The notes under the pieces are model-generated. The model saw only the letters and a program-made list of their open reading frames with translations. It made no database searches and was not told the origin of the DNA. Positions 35,133 to 44,570 of a DNA stretch of 64,000 bases are shown here, one piece after another (within the stretch, counting starts at the first letter, position 1; every line of letters begins with the position of its first letter). Location of the stretch: positions 1 through 64,000 of the forward strand of contig DMYW01000058.1 in NCBI GenBank assembly GCA_003482455.1, given 5' to 3'. The position numbers were made by a program, and so were the translations under genes. This DNA comes from Rheinheimera sp. GTDB lineage: Bacteria; Pseudomonadota; Gammaproteobacteria; Enterobacterales; Alteromonadaceae.

Positions 35133-35920
35133 ACTGTTTTTGTATACAATTTGAATAGGCGGCCCATATCGAGTAAGCCAACACGCACACCATCAACCAC
35201 TCGGTCTTTCACCAAATTATACGACTTAATAATTTCAGAAGCTTCTGGATAACACTTAGTCGTAAATCGTTTGGTATATTCTGGATGTGATTCCCACACC
35301 GCGCCAATAAAGGCTGCAGTCACATATTTAATAAAATCATTGCTAGAGTTTAAAGCGTTTGCGACTGTGATTGTACCCATATCAGGGAAGAATTGCCCCA
35401 TATTTGTGGTAGAGTCAATCAATATGTCGTTGTAGGAAGCCGGTACAAGTTTAGTGTCGGTATAGGTGTAATATTTGCCGCTGCTCACGTAGTAACATGT
35501 CACACCGACGACTTTATTTTTCCAAGTTGACAAGGGTTTGCGCGTCTTTGCAATTACAGTAGAAGAACTCTGCTGACAATACAATGTGCGTTTAAATGTC
35601 GTTTGCAAATACCCGTCAAAATCAGTGACTAAGATGTTTTTGATTTCAGCAATGGTTGACCACTTAGGCACTATGTAACCTTGAGTACGAGACGCTACAG
35701 ATTGAACTTTAGATGCGCTATTACTCAGACTTGCTTCGCCGGGGATACAGTTAAGTTTGATACAACCCCACGCAGACCCGCTTTGCATGCTTGCAACCAC
35801 AGGCAACGAAGCAACGCTTGCGCGAACTAAAAACTTCCGGCGTGATGCCGCTTGTTGACTCAGCTCCTGCGATGATGCTGAGTTGTTCGTGTCGTTCGTT
35901 GGCTGGTTTTGCTGATTCAT
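35129..35920 (-). CDS. Tat-exported protein, first gene of the HprK-related cassette
   Basis: The 263-residue protein begins with a long polar region (residues 1-25), then the twin-arginine motif SRRKFL (26-31), a hydrophobic stretch and a possible cleavage after GSAWG near residue 52. Five cysteines follow (GCIKLNC, LYCQQ, TCYYV, KCYPE). No enzyme family is recognised. GAGGT lies nine bases before the ATG and TACAAT (35964-35959) could be the -10. First gene of a tightly packed operon with the small ORF, kinase-like, nucleotidyltransferase and lipoprotein genes; possible substrate of the modifying enzymes. Confidence 0.78.
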   Translation of the reverse strand: MNQQNQPTNDTNNSASSQELSQQAASRRKFLVRASVASLPVVASMQSGSAWGCIKLNCIPGEASLSNSASKVQSVASRTQGYIVPKWSTIAEIKNILVTDFDGYLQTTFKRTLYCQQSSSTVIAKTRKPLSTWKNKVVGVTCYYVSSGKYYTYTDTKLVPASYNDILIDSTTNMGQFFPDMGTITVANALNSSNDFIKYVTAAFIGAVWESHPEYTKRFTTKCYPEASEIIKSYNLVKDRVVDGVRVGLLDMGRLFKLYTKTV

Positions 35921-36089
35921 TTCCGTACCTCAAATGCTTACTGTTGAGCGTAAAGCAAATTGTATGCCATTAAATAAACTTCTTTATTGGCAATAAGTTA
36001 AGTTGTTTTTCACCGGTTTCGCTTTTAAACGTGTAAAAAAAATCGACGCAAAACCTTGCCCATGCGGAGGGGTGTTAATCGCTTTTGAA

Positions 36090-37502
36090 CTATTTGAAAA
36101 AGTTGCACAAGCGGTGTAGCAATTTTTGTTGCTGTTCCGACGTTGTTTCTAATAGATTTTCAACTTTCAATAAAAAGTCGTCAACTGTACGTGCCGGTGC
36201 ATCTGTTCCTAAATTCAAGCGGTCGTGACAATACTGATGCCAACGTTGCAGTTCTTCAAACGACAGGGTCGTTGGGAAGTTTCGTGCTCTAAAGCGAAAC
36301 CACATCTGATTGAGACGTTCATCTTGGAACAGCACATCAGTATGCGCGGCTGCGTCCTCTGTGCGAAATAAACTCTGCAACAATTGTTGGTCTTTATTGC
36401 TAATAAAACCTTGGTACAGGGCATATTCAGCAACTTTTTCTTGCGAAAACTCTCGATCACTTAGCGCTATTTGCACCATCTTATCACGCAGAGTGCTCGA
36501 CTTTCTAAGTACTTCAAGGTGTTGTAAACACGCTGTACGATCAATGCCAAGCTCTGCTGCGCGCTCTGCGGTTAGAGTCTTGGCAGGTGCCAATACGGGG
36601 CTTTTGTTCAAATGCACTAGCTTGAGAGCGGGACGCCATTCATGTTCGGCCAACTCTGAACTCGGACGATAGTACCAATCCTTTAGATCTTCGAGTGAGG
36701 CTGTGTCGAACAATGCCGGAGATTGTTGTAAATCAAAGCAAATGACGGCGTTTTTTTGCTGAGGGTGAAAAGCCAGCGGCACCACCCAAGAAATACAACC
36801 TTGGCTTGCTTTATACATCCCAGAGACATGCACGAGCGGCGTCATCCCAGCTACGTCGATCATCGACAATAAAGCTTGTTTGCTGCGGTGCTGAAACAGG
36901 TAGTCAAATAGTCGAGGCTGCTGTTGTTTAATCAAACGAGCCAACGCAATTGTTGCTTCAACGTCTGATAACGCATCATGAGCTTTGGTATGTAGAAGTT
37001 GATTTGCCTTTGCCAATTCTTCTAACTTAAAGCTAGGAGTACCATCCTCACGCCGGGGCCATACAATCCCCTCTGGGCGGAGTGCAAAACAGGCTCGAAC
37101 CACGTCTAACAAATCCCAGCGACTGTTTTGCTGCTGCCACTCACGACCATATGGTTCTATGAAATTTCGAAAAAACGCATACCGCAGCATTTCATCATCA
37201 AAGCGGATATTGTTGTAGCCGACAACACAAGTATCAGGTTGCTTTAACCATTCTGTGGCGATTTGCCGGGTGAACTCTGCCTCCGCTAGACCTTTCTGTT
37301 GGCACAGTTGCGGTACAATTCCGGTGATTAAAACAGCTTCCGGATCGGGTAAATAATCCGCTGCGAGTTGGCAATACAAGGTCTGCGGCGGCTCAATGGG
37401 CTCAAGATCTAGGTTGGTTCGTTGGCCGGCAAATTGAGCGATCCGATCGCGTTTTGGATCGGCCCCCCAAGTTTCCAAATCGTAAAAATAAAGCTGAGTC
37501 AT
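36090..37502 (-). CDS. sbcB: Exodeoxyribonuclease I
   Basis: Processive 3'-5' single-strand DNA exonuclease used in recombination and mismatch repair. The 470-residue protein starts MTQLYFYDLETWGADPKRDR; DLETWG is the first DEDD motif (E. coli has DYETFG), then VVGYNNIRFDDEMLRYAFFR, and AHDALSDVEATI gives the last two acidic positions. The frame is open to 37568, but the ATG at 37502 fits the family start. Divergent from endA, 122 bases away. Confidence 0.95.
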   Translation of the reverse strand: MTQLYFYDLETWGADPKRDRIAQFAGQRTNLDLEPIEPPQTLYCQLAADYLPDPEAVLITGIVPQLCQQKGLAEAEFTRQIATEWLKQPDTCVVGYNNIRFDDEMLRYAFFRNFIEPYGREWQQQNSRWDLLDVVRACFALRPEGIVWPRREDGTPSFKLEELAKANQLLHTKAHDALSDVEATIALARLIKQQQPRLFDYLFQHRSKQALLSMIDVAGMTPLVHVSGMYKASQGCISWVVPLAFHPQQKNAVICFDLQQSPALFDTASLEDLKDWYYRPSSELAEHEWRPALKLVHLNKSPVLAPAKTLTAERAAELGIDRTACLQHLEVLRKSSTLRDKMVQIALSDREFSQEKVAEYALYQGFISNKDQQLLQSLFRTEDAAAHTDVLFQDERLNQMWFRFRARNFPTTLSFEELQRWHQYCHDRLNLGTDAPARTVDDFLLKVENLLETTSEQQQKLLHRLCNFFK

Positions 37503-37624
37503 GATGATACGTTCGAAGCAAAAGACACAGTATACGGTGGCAGCGACGAGGCATGCCAGTGCTTTCACTTGAGGTAGCGCTAGTCTGTTGGCAAAATAGA
37601 CACAAGCATAAAGTGAGGTAGTCG

Positions 37625-38533
37625 ATGCGTTATTTAGTTGTCTTGTTGTTTATTGCCTTTAGCTCGCAGGCGGCGGCGCCTAAAGATTTTTCTTCGGCTA
37701 AAAAGATGTTACGGTCCTTGTTTCCCTCCCAGTCGACAACCTGGTATTGCGGCTGCACGTTCAGATGGCAGGGGGACAAGGCCAAATTGGATCTTGCTGC
37801 TTGTGGTTATAAAGTTCGTAAGAATGTGCAACGTGCCCAGCGATTGGAATGGGAACACGTGGTCCCAGCCCAACAATTTGGTCATCAAATGGCATGCTGG
37901 CAGCAAGGTGGTCGCGATCTTTGTGAACGCAAAGACGCCGCGTTTTCGCGGATTGAAGGGGATTTGTATAATTTACGGCCGGCGATTGGCGAAGTGAATG
38001 GCGACAGAGCCCACTACCGCTTTGTTGAATTAGCTGACAAACCAACACCTTATGGTGCTTGTGATATGGAGATCGACCATCAACGTGAATTAGTTGAGCC
38101 ACGAGACGCTATCAAAGGCGATATTGCGCGTATTTATTTTTATATGATCGACCGATACAAAGTCCCCGTGACTGAGCGTGAGTTACAGTTGTTTCGGCAA
38201 TGGGACAAACAAGATCCAGTGGATGGCCCAGAGCGCGAGTTGAACCTGCGCATCGCACGTGTAATGGGCTGGCCGAATCGTTTTGTGACCGGGGATACTC
38301 ATGCATCGGAACTCTCAACAGAACCTCTGCCGTCAGCTCAATCTGCGTCCCAATCTCGCCAGGATAGGGCGAACCCAACCCAAAGTGCGGTTGTCGGCAA
38401 TAAAAAAAGCAAAAAGTATCACAAGCAAGGGTGTGCCGGCTTTAGCCAAGTTAGCGAGGCAAATCGGGTCTGGTTTGACAGTGAGGCACAGGCGCAAGCC
38501 AGTGGTTACGTCAAAGCGGGCAATTGCCAATAG
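37625..38533 (+). CDS. endA: Periplasmic endonuclease I with a C-terminal Ada-like metal-binding extension
   Basis: Non-specific nuclease of the periplasm. Of 302 residues, 1-18 are a signal peptide (ending SSQAAA) and about 20-225 are the endonuclease I domain, with the His-metal site LEWEHVVPAQQFG (His78) and CERKDAAFSRIEGDLYNL RP-type core. E. coli EndA ends there (235 residues). Here a Ser/Gln-rich linker leads to residues 258-302, KKYHKQGCAGFSQVSE then a Cys near the end, resembling the Ada-type metal-binding domain. The extension's role is unknown. Confidence 0.92.
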   Translation: MRYLVVLLFIAFSSQAAAPKDFSSAKKMLRSLFPSQSTTWYCGCTFRWQGDKAKLDLAACGYKVRKNVQRAQRLEWEHVVPAQQFGHQMACWQQGGRDLCERKDAAFSRIEGDLYNLRPAIGEVNGDRAHYRFVELADKPTPYGACDMEIDHQRELVEPRDAIKGDIARIYFYMIDRYKVPVTERELQLFRQWDKQDPVDGPERELNLRIARVMGWPNRFVTGDTHASELSTEPLPSAQSASQSRQDRANPTQSAVVGNKKSKKYHKQGCAGFSQVSEANRVWFDSEAQAQASGYVKAGNCQ

Positions 38534-38548
38534 TAACTGCTTAAATAT

Positions 38549-38580
38549 AAAAAACGGCGTCATCAAGACGCCGTTTTTAT
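38549..38580. terminator. Bidirectional terminator between endA and DUF465 gene
   Basis: ACGGCGTC/GACGCCGT around ATCAA with A-run and T-run flanks; serves both convergent genes. Confidence 0.9.
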
Positions 38581-38591
38581 GCTGGTTAGCA

Positions 38592-38828
38592 TTAAGCCGA
38601 CAGCGCGACAAACAACTGGTCTTTCAAATGCAGACGTTGTTTTTTCTTTTCTTCCAAGTAGTCATCAGAACACACTTCCACACCTTGCTCTAAACGCAAC
38701 ACTTCGTGATCTACTTCGTGGTATTGCTCAAACAGTTTAGAGAAATGGGCGTCAGAAGTTTTAAGTTGATGAATGCGCTCGCGATATTCTGGAAATTCAT
38801 GGAGCAGATCGTGTTTTTGAAGAGGCAT
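38592..38828 (-). CDS. DUF465 (YdcH-like) small protein
   Basis: A 78-residue helical protein of the DUF465/YdcH family: HDLLHEFPEYRERIHQLKTS near the start and KKQRLHLKDQL near the end. These form a short helical hairpin. The role is unknown. It is convergent with endA across the shared terminator. Confidence 0.88.
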   Translation of the reverse strand: MPLQKHDLLHEFPEYRERIHQLKTSDAHFSKLFEQYHEVDHEVLRLEQGVEVCSDDYLEEKKKQRLHLKDQLFVALSA

Positions 38829-38985
38829 AGTTCAATTCCTTGTGTTGGATGAATAGATTCATCTTATGCGCTGGTTGGCTTAGATAGGTTGATCTGGCGC
38901 AAGGGCGTGGCTTTTTATCGTATGAGGTTTGCGAACAAAAAGCCGATCTGTTGGGATGGAGAAAATCGGTGAATGAGGTTAGAGA

Positions 38986-40008
38986 ATGAACAACGTTGCA
39001 TGTCTAATGCTGCTTGGAGGCCTAATGGCAACACCTACAAACGCGCAACAACCCATCGCTTTGGTGATCCACGGCGGTGCCGGCACTATAACCAAAGCGT
39101 CGATGACGCCCGAAAAAGAAGCGCAGTATCAAGCGGATTTAGCCAAAGCCTTAGATGCGGGATACCACATACTCGAGTCAGGCGGCACTAGCTTGGATGC
39201 CGTTACCGCCGCAGTGAAAGTGCTCGAAGACTCGCCACTCTTTAACGCCGGCAAAGGCGCTGTGTATACCTTCGACGGGGAACACGAATTAGATGCAGCG
39301 ATTATGCGTGGTGATGATAAAAGCGCCGGCGCAGTTGCTGGCGTAAAAACCGTGAAAAATCCGATTTTGTTGGCGCGCGCTGTGATGGAGCACTCCGACC
39401 ACGTGATGTTATCGGGGCGCGGCGCCGAGCAATTTGCCAAGGAACAAGGCTTAGAATTAGTTGATAACCGCTATTTTGATACGCAATTTCGGCTTGATGC
39501 ATTGAACAAAGCCAAAGCTGTGATGCAAAAGCTACCGCATCAAGCGGCCATTCGTTTATCGCCAAAGTTTCATGCCAGTTGGAATATGGGCACCGTTGGT
39601 GCGGTGGCGATTGACCGGACTGGCAACCTCGCTGCAGCGACGTCCACTGGAGGCATGACGGCTAAACGTTATGGCCGTATCGGTGATTCACCGATTATTG
39701 GTGCAGGTACCTACGCCGATAACCAAAGCTGCGCCGTTTCAGCTACCGGGCACGGTGAGTTTTTTATTCGTTATCAGGTCGCAGCGGATATTTGTGCGCG
39801 GGTGAAGTACGCGGGAGCTTCTGCCAAAGACGCAGCCGACCAGGTGATCCAGCAGCAGCTAAAACCGATTGGCGGCACAGGTGGCGTGATTGTCATCGAT
39901 CGCCTTGGCAATGTGAGTTGGAGTTTTAATACCGAAGGTATGTACCGTGCCAAAAAGGTGGAAGGGCAGCCGGCGGTGTTCGGGATTTATCAAGAAAACA
40001 TGCGCTAA
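38986..40008 (+). CDS. iaaA: Isoaspartyl peptidase / plant-type L-asparaginase
   Basis: N-terminal nucleophile hydrolase that removes beta-aspartyl residues from dipeptides. The 340-residue precursor has a signal peptide (residues 1-20, ending TNA), so it is exported, then VIHGGAGTI and DAVTAAVKVLEDSPLFNAGKG as in IaaA. Self-cleavage occurs before the threonine of MGTVGAVAIDRTG, which becomes the nucleophile; SATGHGEFFIR follows. Signal-bearing forms occur in several gammaproteobacteria. Confidence 0.93.
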   Translation: MNNVACLMLLGGLMATPTNAQQPIALVIHGGAGTITKASMTPEKEAQYQADLAKALDAGYHILESGGTSLDAVTAAVKVLEDSPLFNAGKGAVYTFDGEHELDAAIMRGDDKSAGAVAGVKTVKNPILLARAVMEHSDHVMLSGRGAEQFAKEQGLELVDNRYFDTQFRLDALNKAKAVMQKLPHQAAIRLSPKFHASWNMGTVGAVAIDRTGNLAAATSTGGMTAKRYGRIGDSPIIGAGTYADNQSCAVSATGHGEFFIRYQVAADICARVKYAGASAKDAADQVIQQQLKPIGGTGGVIVIDRLGNVSWSFNTEGMYRAKKVEGQPAVFGIYQENMR

Positions 40009-40072
40009 ATCACGTTAAGTGGTCAACGGATGATCTAGGTTAAAATCGTACACTACACGAAGGAGCACCCTT

Positions 40073-40492
40073 ATGGATCATCTCACTGTGGCAGACCAAA
40101 TGAACCGCCATCCGGTGGTATTCGACCCGCAAATGACGTTGCAAGCTGCTGTCGACCGGCTAAGTACCGCCAAACAAGCAGCAGGACCTGTGATTGATGA
40201 ACACAAGCAAGTCATCGGTTTTTTGTCTGAGCAAGACTGTCTGCAGCGCATGTTGTTGTCGTCATACCACGACGAAGGTATCTGTTATGTCAAAGACATT
40301 ATGCAAACCAACGTGATATCGGTGAAGCCATATACGACGGTCGTTGATTTGGCGCAGAAGATGCTGGCGGATAAACCGAAAATCTACCCAGTGCTGGATG
40401 ATGATGGACTGCTACTTGGGGTCATTAGCCGTACCGACGTGCTCAGGGCAATTGACCAAGAACTGCACAGCCATTATCGGCGCCGAAGCTAA
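40073..40492 (+). CDS. CBS-domain protein
   Basis: A 139-residue protein made of two CBS modules (about residues 8-58 and 75-130), each with the DxxGxxxGxxSxxD-like end: VIGFLSEQDCLQRM and LLGVISRTDVLRAI. Such stand-alone pairs bind adenine nucleotides and sense energy state. A GGAG precedes the ATG. Partner unknown. Confidence 0.87.
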   Translation: MDHLTVADQMNRHPVVFDPQMTLQAAVDRLSTAKQAAGPVIDEHKQVIGFLSEQDCLQRMLLSSYHDEGICYVKDIMQTNVISVKPYTTVVDLAQKMLADKPKIYPVLDDDGLLLGVISRTDVLRAIDQELHSHYRRRS

Positions 40493-40599
40493 ACGGGTGT
40501 TTCGTTTATTCGCGCTGTACAAAACCTGCCGGTTTTGGCCGATTTACGCAGGCAGTGTAGGGCAAAACGCTAGATCCAATCGACCTTTCGCTCTAACAT

Positions 40600-40628
40600 A
40601 AGCCCCCTAATTTTCTTGGGGGCTTTTT
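40600..40628 (+). terminator. Terminator immediately upstream of hrpA start
   Basis: AAGCCCCC (40600-40607) pairs with GGGGGCTT (40618-40625), followed by TTTTT. It ends two bases before the proposed TTG start of hrpA. Confidence 0.85.
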
Positions 40629-40629
40629 C

Positions 40630-43600
40630 TTGTCTTTATCTCAGCCAACATCTGATGAATTGTTGCCAATCGCCGCGTTAAAAGCGGCTGTTGGTATGTG
40701 TATGTCGCGTGATCAACATAAATTCCGCGCTCGGCTGCGTGATATGGTCGAGCCAGCTGATGAGAAGCAACAGCAGCGCTGGCGGACATTACAACAACAA
40801 ATGCTGCAGTCGCAGCAACTTCGTCAGGCGCGTCAGCAAGCCTTGCCAAGTGTCAGCTACCCAGAAAACCTGCCGGTTTCGGCGCGCAAAGACGATATCA
40901 AACAGGCCATTGCCAAGCACCAAGTAGTGATTATTGCCGGCGAGACGGGCTCAGGTAAAACCACGCAGCTGCCCAAAATCTGTTTAGAGCTTGGCCGCGG
41001 TGTGGCTGGTTTTATCGGCCATACCCAACCAAGGCGGCTGGCGGCGCGCAGTGTTGCGCAGCGCTTGGCCGATGAATTAGCAGTTGAGCTTGGTCAAAGT
41101 GTCGGTTTCAAGATCCGTTTTGGCGATCACACTAACCCGCAAACACATATCAAGTTGATGACCGACGGTATTTTGCTGGCGGAGATCCAGCAAGACCGCT
41201 TTTTAAATCAATACGACACCATCATCATCGACGAAGCGCACGAACGAAGCCTCAACATTGACTTTTTATTGGGCTATTTCAAGCAGTTGTTGCCCAAACG
41301 GCCGGATTTGAAACTGATTATCACGTCTGCGACCATTGATGTGGAGCGCTTCTCAAAGCACTTCCACGGCGCACCGGTGATTGAAGTGTCTGGGCGGACT
41401 TATCCGGTGGAAGTGCGCTATCGCCCAGTAAGTGAACTCGACGACAAAGATGCTGACCAGCTGCAAGGCATCTTCAACGCGGTGGAAGAGTTGTACCAAG
41501 AGCCGCCTGGCGACATTTTGGTGTTTTTAAATGGTGAACGGGAAATTCGCGACACCGCGGATGCCTTAGAAAAGCTAAAACTACCGCATACCGAAATATT
41601 GCCTTTGTATGCGCGGTTAAGCGCAGCCGAGCAAAACCGTATTTTCCAAAGCCATGTCGGACGTCGGATCATTCTGGCCACCAACGTGGCTGAAACCTCG
41701 TTGACCGTGCCGGGCATTCGGTATGTGATTGACCCTGGGACAGCGCGGTTGTCACGGTACAGCTATCGCTCCAAGGTGCAGCAGTTACCGATCGAAGCCA
41801 TTAGCCAAGCATCCGCCAACCAGCGGAAAGGGCGTTGTGGCCGCGTCGCTGCAGGTATCTGTATTCGCTTGTATTCAGAACAAGATTTTATCAGTCGCCC
41901 GGAATTTACCGATCCAGAAATTCTGCGCACCAACCTTGCATCGGTTATTTTGCAAATGCTGGCGCTTGGCCTTGGCGATATTCAAAAGTTTCCATTTTTG
42001 CAAAAACCGGACAGCCGTTTTATTAACGACGGCATCAAGTTGTTGGATGAACTCGGCGCCTTGCAACTCGAACGCAAAGAAGGCTTGAAACTAACGGCGC
42101 TGGGTAGTCGACTGAGTCGTTTGCCAATTGACCCGCGTCTCGCGCGGATGGTTCTTGCCGCCAGCGAGCGCGGCTGTTTAGACGAAGTGCTGATTATTAC
42201 CGCGGCGTTATCCATCCAAGACCCGCGTGAGCGTCCATTAGACAAACAACAAAAAGCCAATGAGCTGCATGGCCGTTTTGCAGATGTGGATTCTGACTTT
42301 GTCGCATGGCTGAAGTTGTGGCAGTACCTGCAAGAACAACAAGATTTGTTGTCCGCCAATCAGTTCCGTAAGCAATGTAAACAGGATTTGTTGAATTATC
42401 TGCGGGTTCGCGAGTGGCAGGACTTGTATGCGCAGTTGCGCCAAGTCTGTGATGAGCTGCAACTGACCATCAACAGCAGTAGTGCGGATTATCAAGCGCT
42501 GCATACTGCACTGCTGACGGGCTTGCTCGGCCAAATTGGCAGCAGAGACAGTGACGCGGATTATTTAGGCCCTCGGCAAACGCGTTTTTACGTATTTCCG
42601 GGCAGTCATCTATTCAAAAAGAAACCGAAATGGGTGATGACGGCGGAACTGGTCGAAACCAGCAAGTTGTATGCGCGTACACTGGCGAAAATCGAACCTG
42701 ACTGGGTCGAACCGTTGGCGCAGCATCTGGTCAGTCGCTCCTATATGGAACCGCACTGGGAGAAAAAACGCGGTGCTGTGATGGCGTATGAGCAAGTCAG
42801 CTTGTACGGGCTGATTTTAGTCGGCCGCCGGCCAGTACAGTACAGCAAAATAGAACCCAAACTTTGCCATGAGTTATTTATCCGCGAAGCCTTGGTGAAT
42901 CAACAACTGGGCTATGACGAAAAGTTTTTAGCGCACAACGCTCGACTCATCGAAGCGGTTGAGGAGCTAGAAGATAAATCCCGCCGCCGCGACATTTTGG
43001 TCGATGAAGACACGCTGTTGGCATTTTATGCCGAGCGGGTGCCGGTGGAAGCCAATAACCGCACCGATTTCCAAAATTGGTGGCGCGCAAAAAAACGCGT
43101 AGATCCCAATTATTTGAATTTTGACCCAGACATGCTGAAAAAGCATGGCGCCGATCACATTACCGATCTGCACTACCCGGAGACTTGGCGCCAGGGCAAT
43201 TTGTTGTTGCCGCTGGACTATCATTTTTCGCCAGGCGCGCAAGATGACGGCGTTAGTTTATGTATTCCGCTGGCGCTGTTAAACCAAGTGCAAGATGAAG
43301 GCTTTGATTGGCTGATCCCCGGCTTGTTGCACGAGTTATTGGTGGCCTTGATTAAATGTCTGCCGAAAACCTACCGCCGGCATTTTGTGCCGGCGCCTAA
43401 CTATGCCGACGCGTTATTGCAGTCGATCAATCCAGCCGATGGCCCGTTGCTAAGCACTGTCACGCAGCGCCTGAAACGTATGTCGGGCATTACTATTCCT
43501 GACGATGCGTGGGAGCTGACCGAATTGCCACTGCACTTGAAAATGAATTTTAAAGTGCTGGATGAACTCGGTGCTGTGGTGGCACAAGGGCGCTCGCTCG

Positions 43601-44529
43601 GGTTATTAAAACAGCAATTGCAAGGGCAGGTGCAACAAACACTCAGCGCCGTCGCCGAGCAAGGCATTGAGCAAGACAGTATCACCAGCTGGACTTTTGG
43701 CGACTTGCCGCGTGAATACATCAAGGTGCAAGCGGGATACGAAATCAAAGCGTTTCCTGCGCTGATCGATGAAAAAGACAGTGTGGCGATTAAACTACTG
43801 GACAACCCAGAGCAAGCCAAAGCGGCGTCGAAACTTGGTTTACGGCGGTTGTTATTGTTAAATTTGCCCTCGCCAGTGAAATACCTGCAAGATTCACTGC
43901 CAAACAAAGCCAAGCTGGGGTTGTATTTCAACCCGTTTGGTAAGGTGATGGAGCTGATTGATGACTGTATTGCGGCGGCCATTGACGCGCTGGTGGCGCG
44001 GCAACCGCAGCCTTGCGATGACGAAGAGTTCGCGCAGCTGCGAGATCTGGTTCGCGCTGAGCTGGGCGAGACTGTGGTTGAGATCGCGCTGAAAGTTGAG
44101 CAAATTCTGACGCTTGGTCATGACATTAGTAAAAAACTACGCGGTCGGTTGGATATGGCGCTCGCCATGGCAAACGCCGACATTAAGCAGCAATTAGATG
44201 CGTTGTTGTTCAAAGGCTTTGTCACCAGTCACGGTGCGCACAAGCTTGATGACGTGAAGCGCTATTTGCAAGCGCTGGCGAAACGCTTAGAAAAACTGCC
44301 GGTGGATCCAAACCGTGACCGCCTAATGATGCACGAGTATCAAAAAGCCGCGGATGCCTATCAAGCGCTGTTGGGTAAGTGGGCAGGCAAACCTTTGCCA
44401 GACGAAGTTGTCGCCATCCGCTGGATGCTCGAAGAACTCAAGGTAAGTTTATTTGCACAACAATTAGGGACGCCGTACCCTGTATCGGCAAAACGCGTGC
44501 AAATGGCTATCCAAGAATTAAAAGCGTAG
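40630..44529 (+). CDS. hrpA: ATP-dependent RNA helicase HrpA (DEAH box)
   Basis: Helicase that rescues stalled and collided ribosomes. The 1299-residue protein has Walker A GETGSGKT (104-111), DEAH at 201-204, TSATID, NVAETSLTVPGIRYVID and QRKGRCGRV, then the winged-helix/ratchet region and the long C-terminal DUF3418-type domain. Alignment to E. coli HrpA around LKAAVGMCMSRDQHKFRARL implies a start close to TTG 40630, directly behind a terminator and without a free Shine-Dalgarno sequence. ATGs at 40696 and 40702 would lose conserved sequence. Confidence 0.93.
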   Translation: MSLSQPTSDELLPIAALKAAVGMCMSRDQHKFRARLRDMVEPADEKQQQRWRTLQQQMLQSQQLRQARQQALPSVSYPENLPVSARKDDIKQAIAKHQVVIIAGETGSGKTTQLPKICLELGRGVAGFIGHTQPRRLAARSVAQRLADELAVELGQSVGFKIRFGDHTNPQTHIKLMTDGILLAEIQQDRFLNQYDTIIIDEAHERSLNIDFLLGYFKQLLPKRPDLKLIITSATIDVERFSKHFHGAPVIEVSGRTYPVEVRYRPVSELDDKDADQLQGIFNAVEELYQEPPGDILVFLNGEREIRDTADALEKLKLPHTEILPLYARLSAAEQNRIFQSHVGRRIILATNVAETSLTVPGIRYVIDPGTARLSRYSYRSKVQQLPIEAISQASANQRKGRCGRVAAGICIRLYSEQDFISRPEFTDPEILRTNLASVILQMLALGLGDIQKFPFLQKPDSRFINDGIKLLDELGALQLERKEGLKLTALGSRLSRLPIDPRLARMVLAASERGCLDEVLIITAALSIQDPRERPLDKQQKANELHGRFADVDSDFVAWLKLWQYLQEQQDLLSANQFRKQCKQDLLNYLRVREWQDLYAQLRQVCDELQLTINSSSADYQALHTALLTGLLGQIGSRDSDADYLGPRQTRFYVFPGSHLFKKKPKWVMTAELVETSKLYARTLAKIEPDWVEPLAQHLVSRSYMEPHWEKKRGAVMAYEQVSLYGLILVGRRPVQYSKIEPKLCHELFIREALVNQQLGYDEKFLAHNARLIEAVEELEDKSRRRDILVDEDTLLAFYAERVPVEANNRTDFQNWWRAKKRVDPNYLNFDPDMLKKHGADHITDLHYPETWRQGNLLLPLDYHFSPGAQDDGVSLCIPLALLNQVQDEGFDWLIPGLLHELLVALIKCLPKTYRRHFVPAPNYADALLQSINPADGPLLSTVTQRLKRMSGITIPDDAWELTELPLHLKMNFKVLDELGAVVAQGRSLGLLKQQLQGQVQQTLSAVAEQGIEQDSITSWTFGDLPREYIKVQAGYEIKAFPALIDEKDSVAIKLLDNPEQAKAASKLGLRRLLLLNLPSPVKYLQDSLPNKAKLGLYFNPFGKVMELIDDCIAAAIDALVARQPQPCDDEEFAQLRDLVRAELGETVVEIALKVEQILTLGHDISKKLRGRLDMALAMANADIKQQLDALLFKGFVTSHGAHKLDDVKRYLQALAKRLEKLPVDPNRDRLMMHEYQKAADAYQALLGKWAGKPLPDEVVAIRWMLEELKVSLFAQQLGTPYPVSAKRVQMAIQELKA

Positions 44530-44570
44530 CGTTGGAATGGCTCAGTAAGGCCGGCAGGGAGTAAAAGCGA

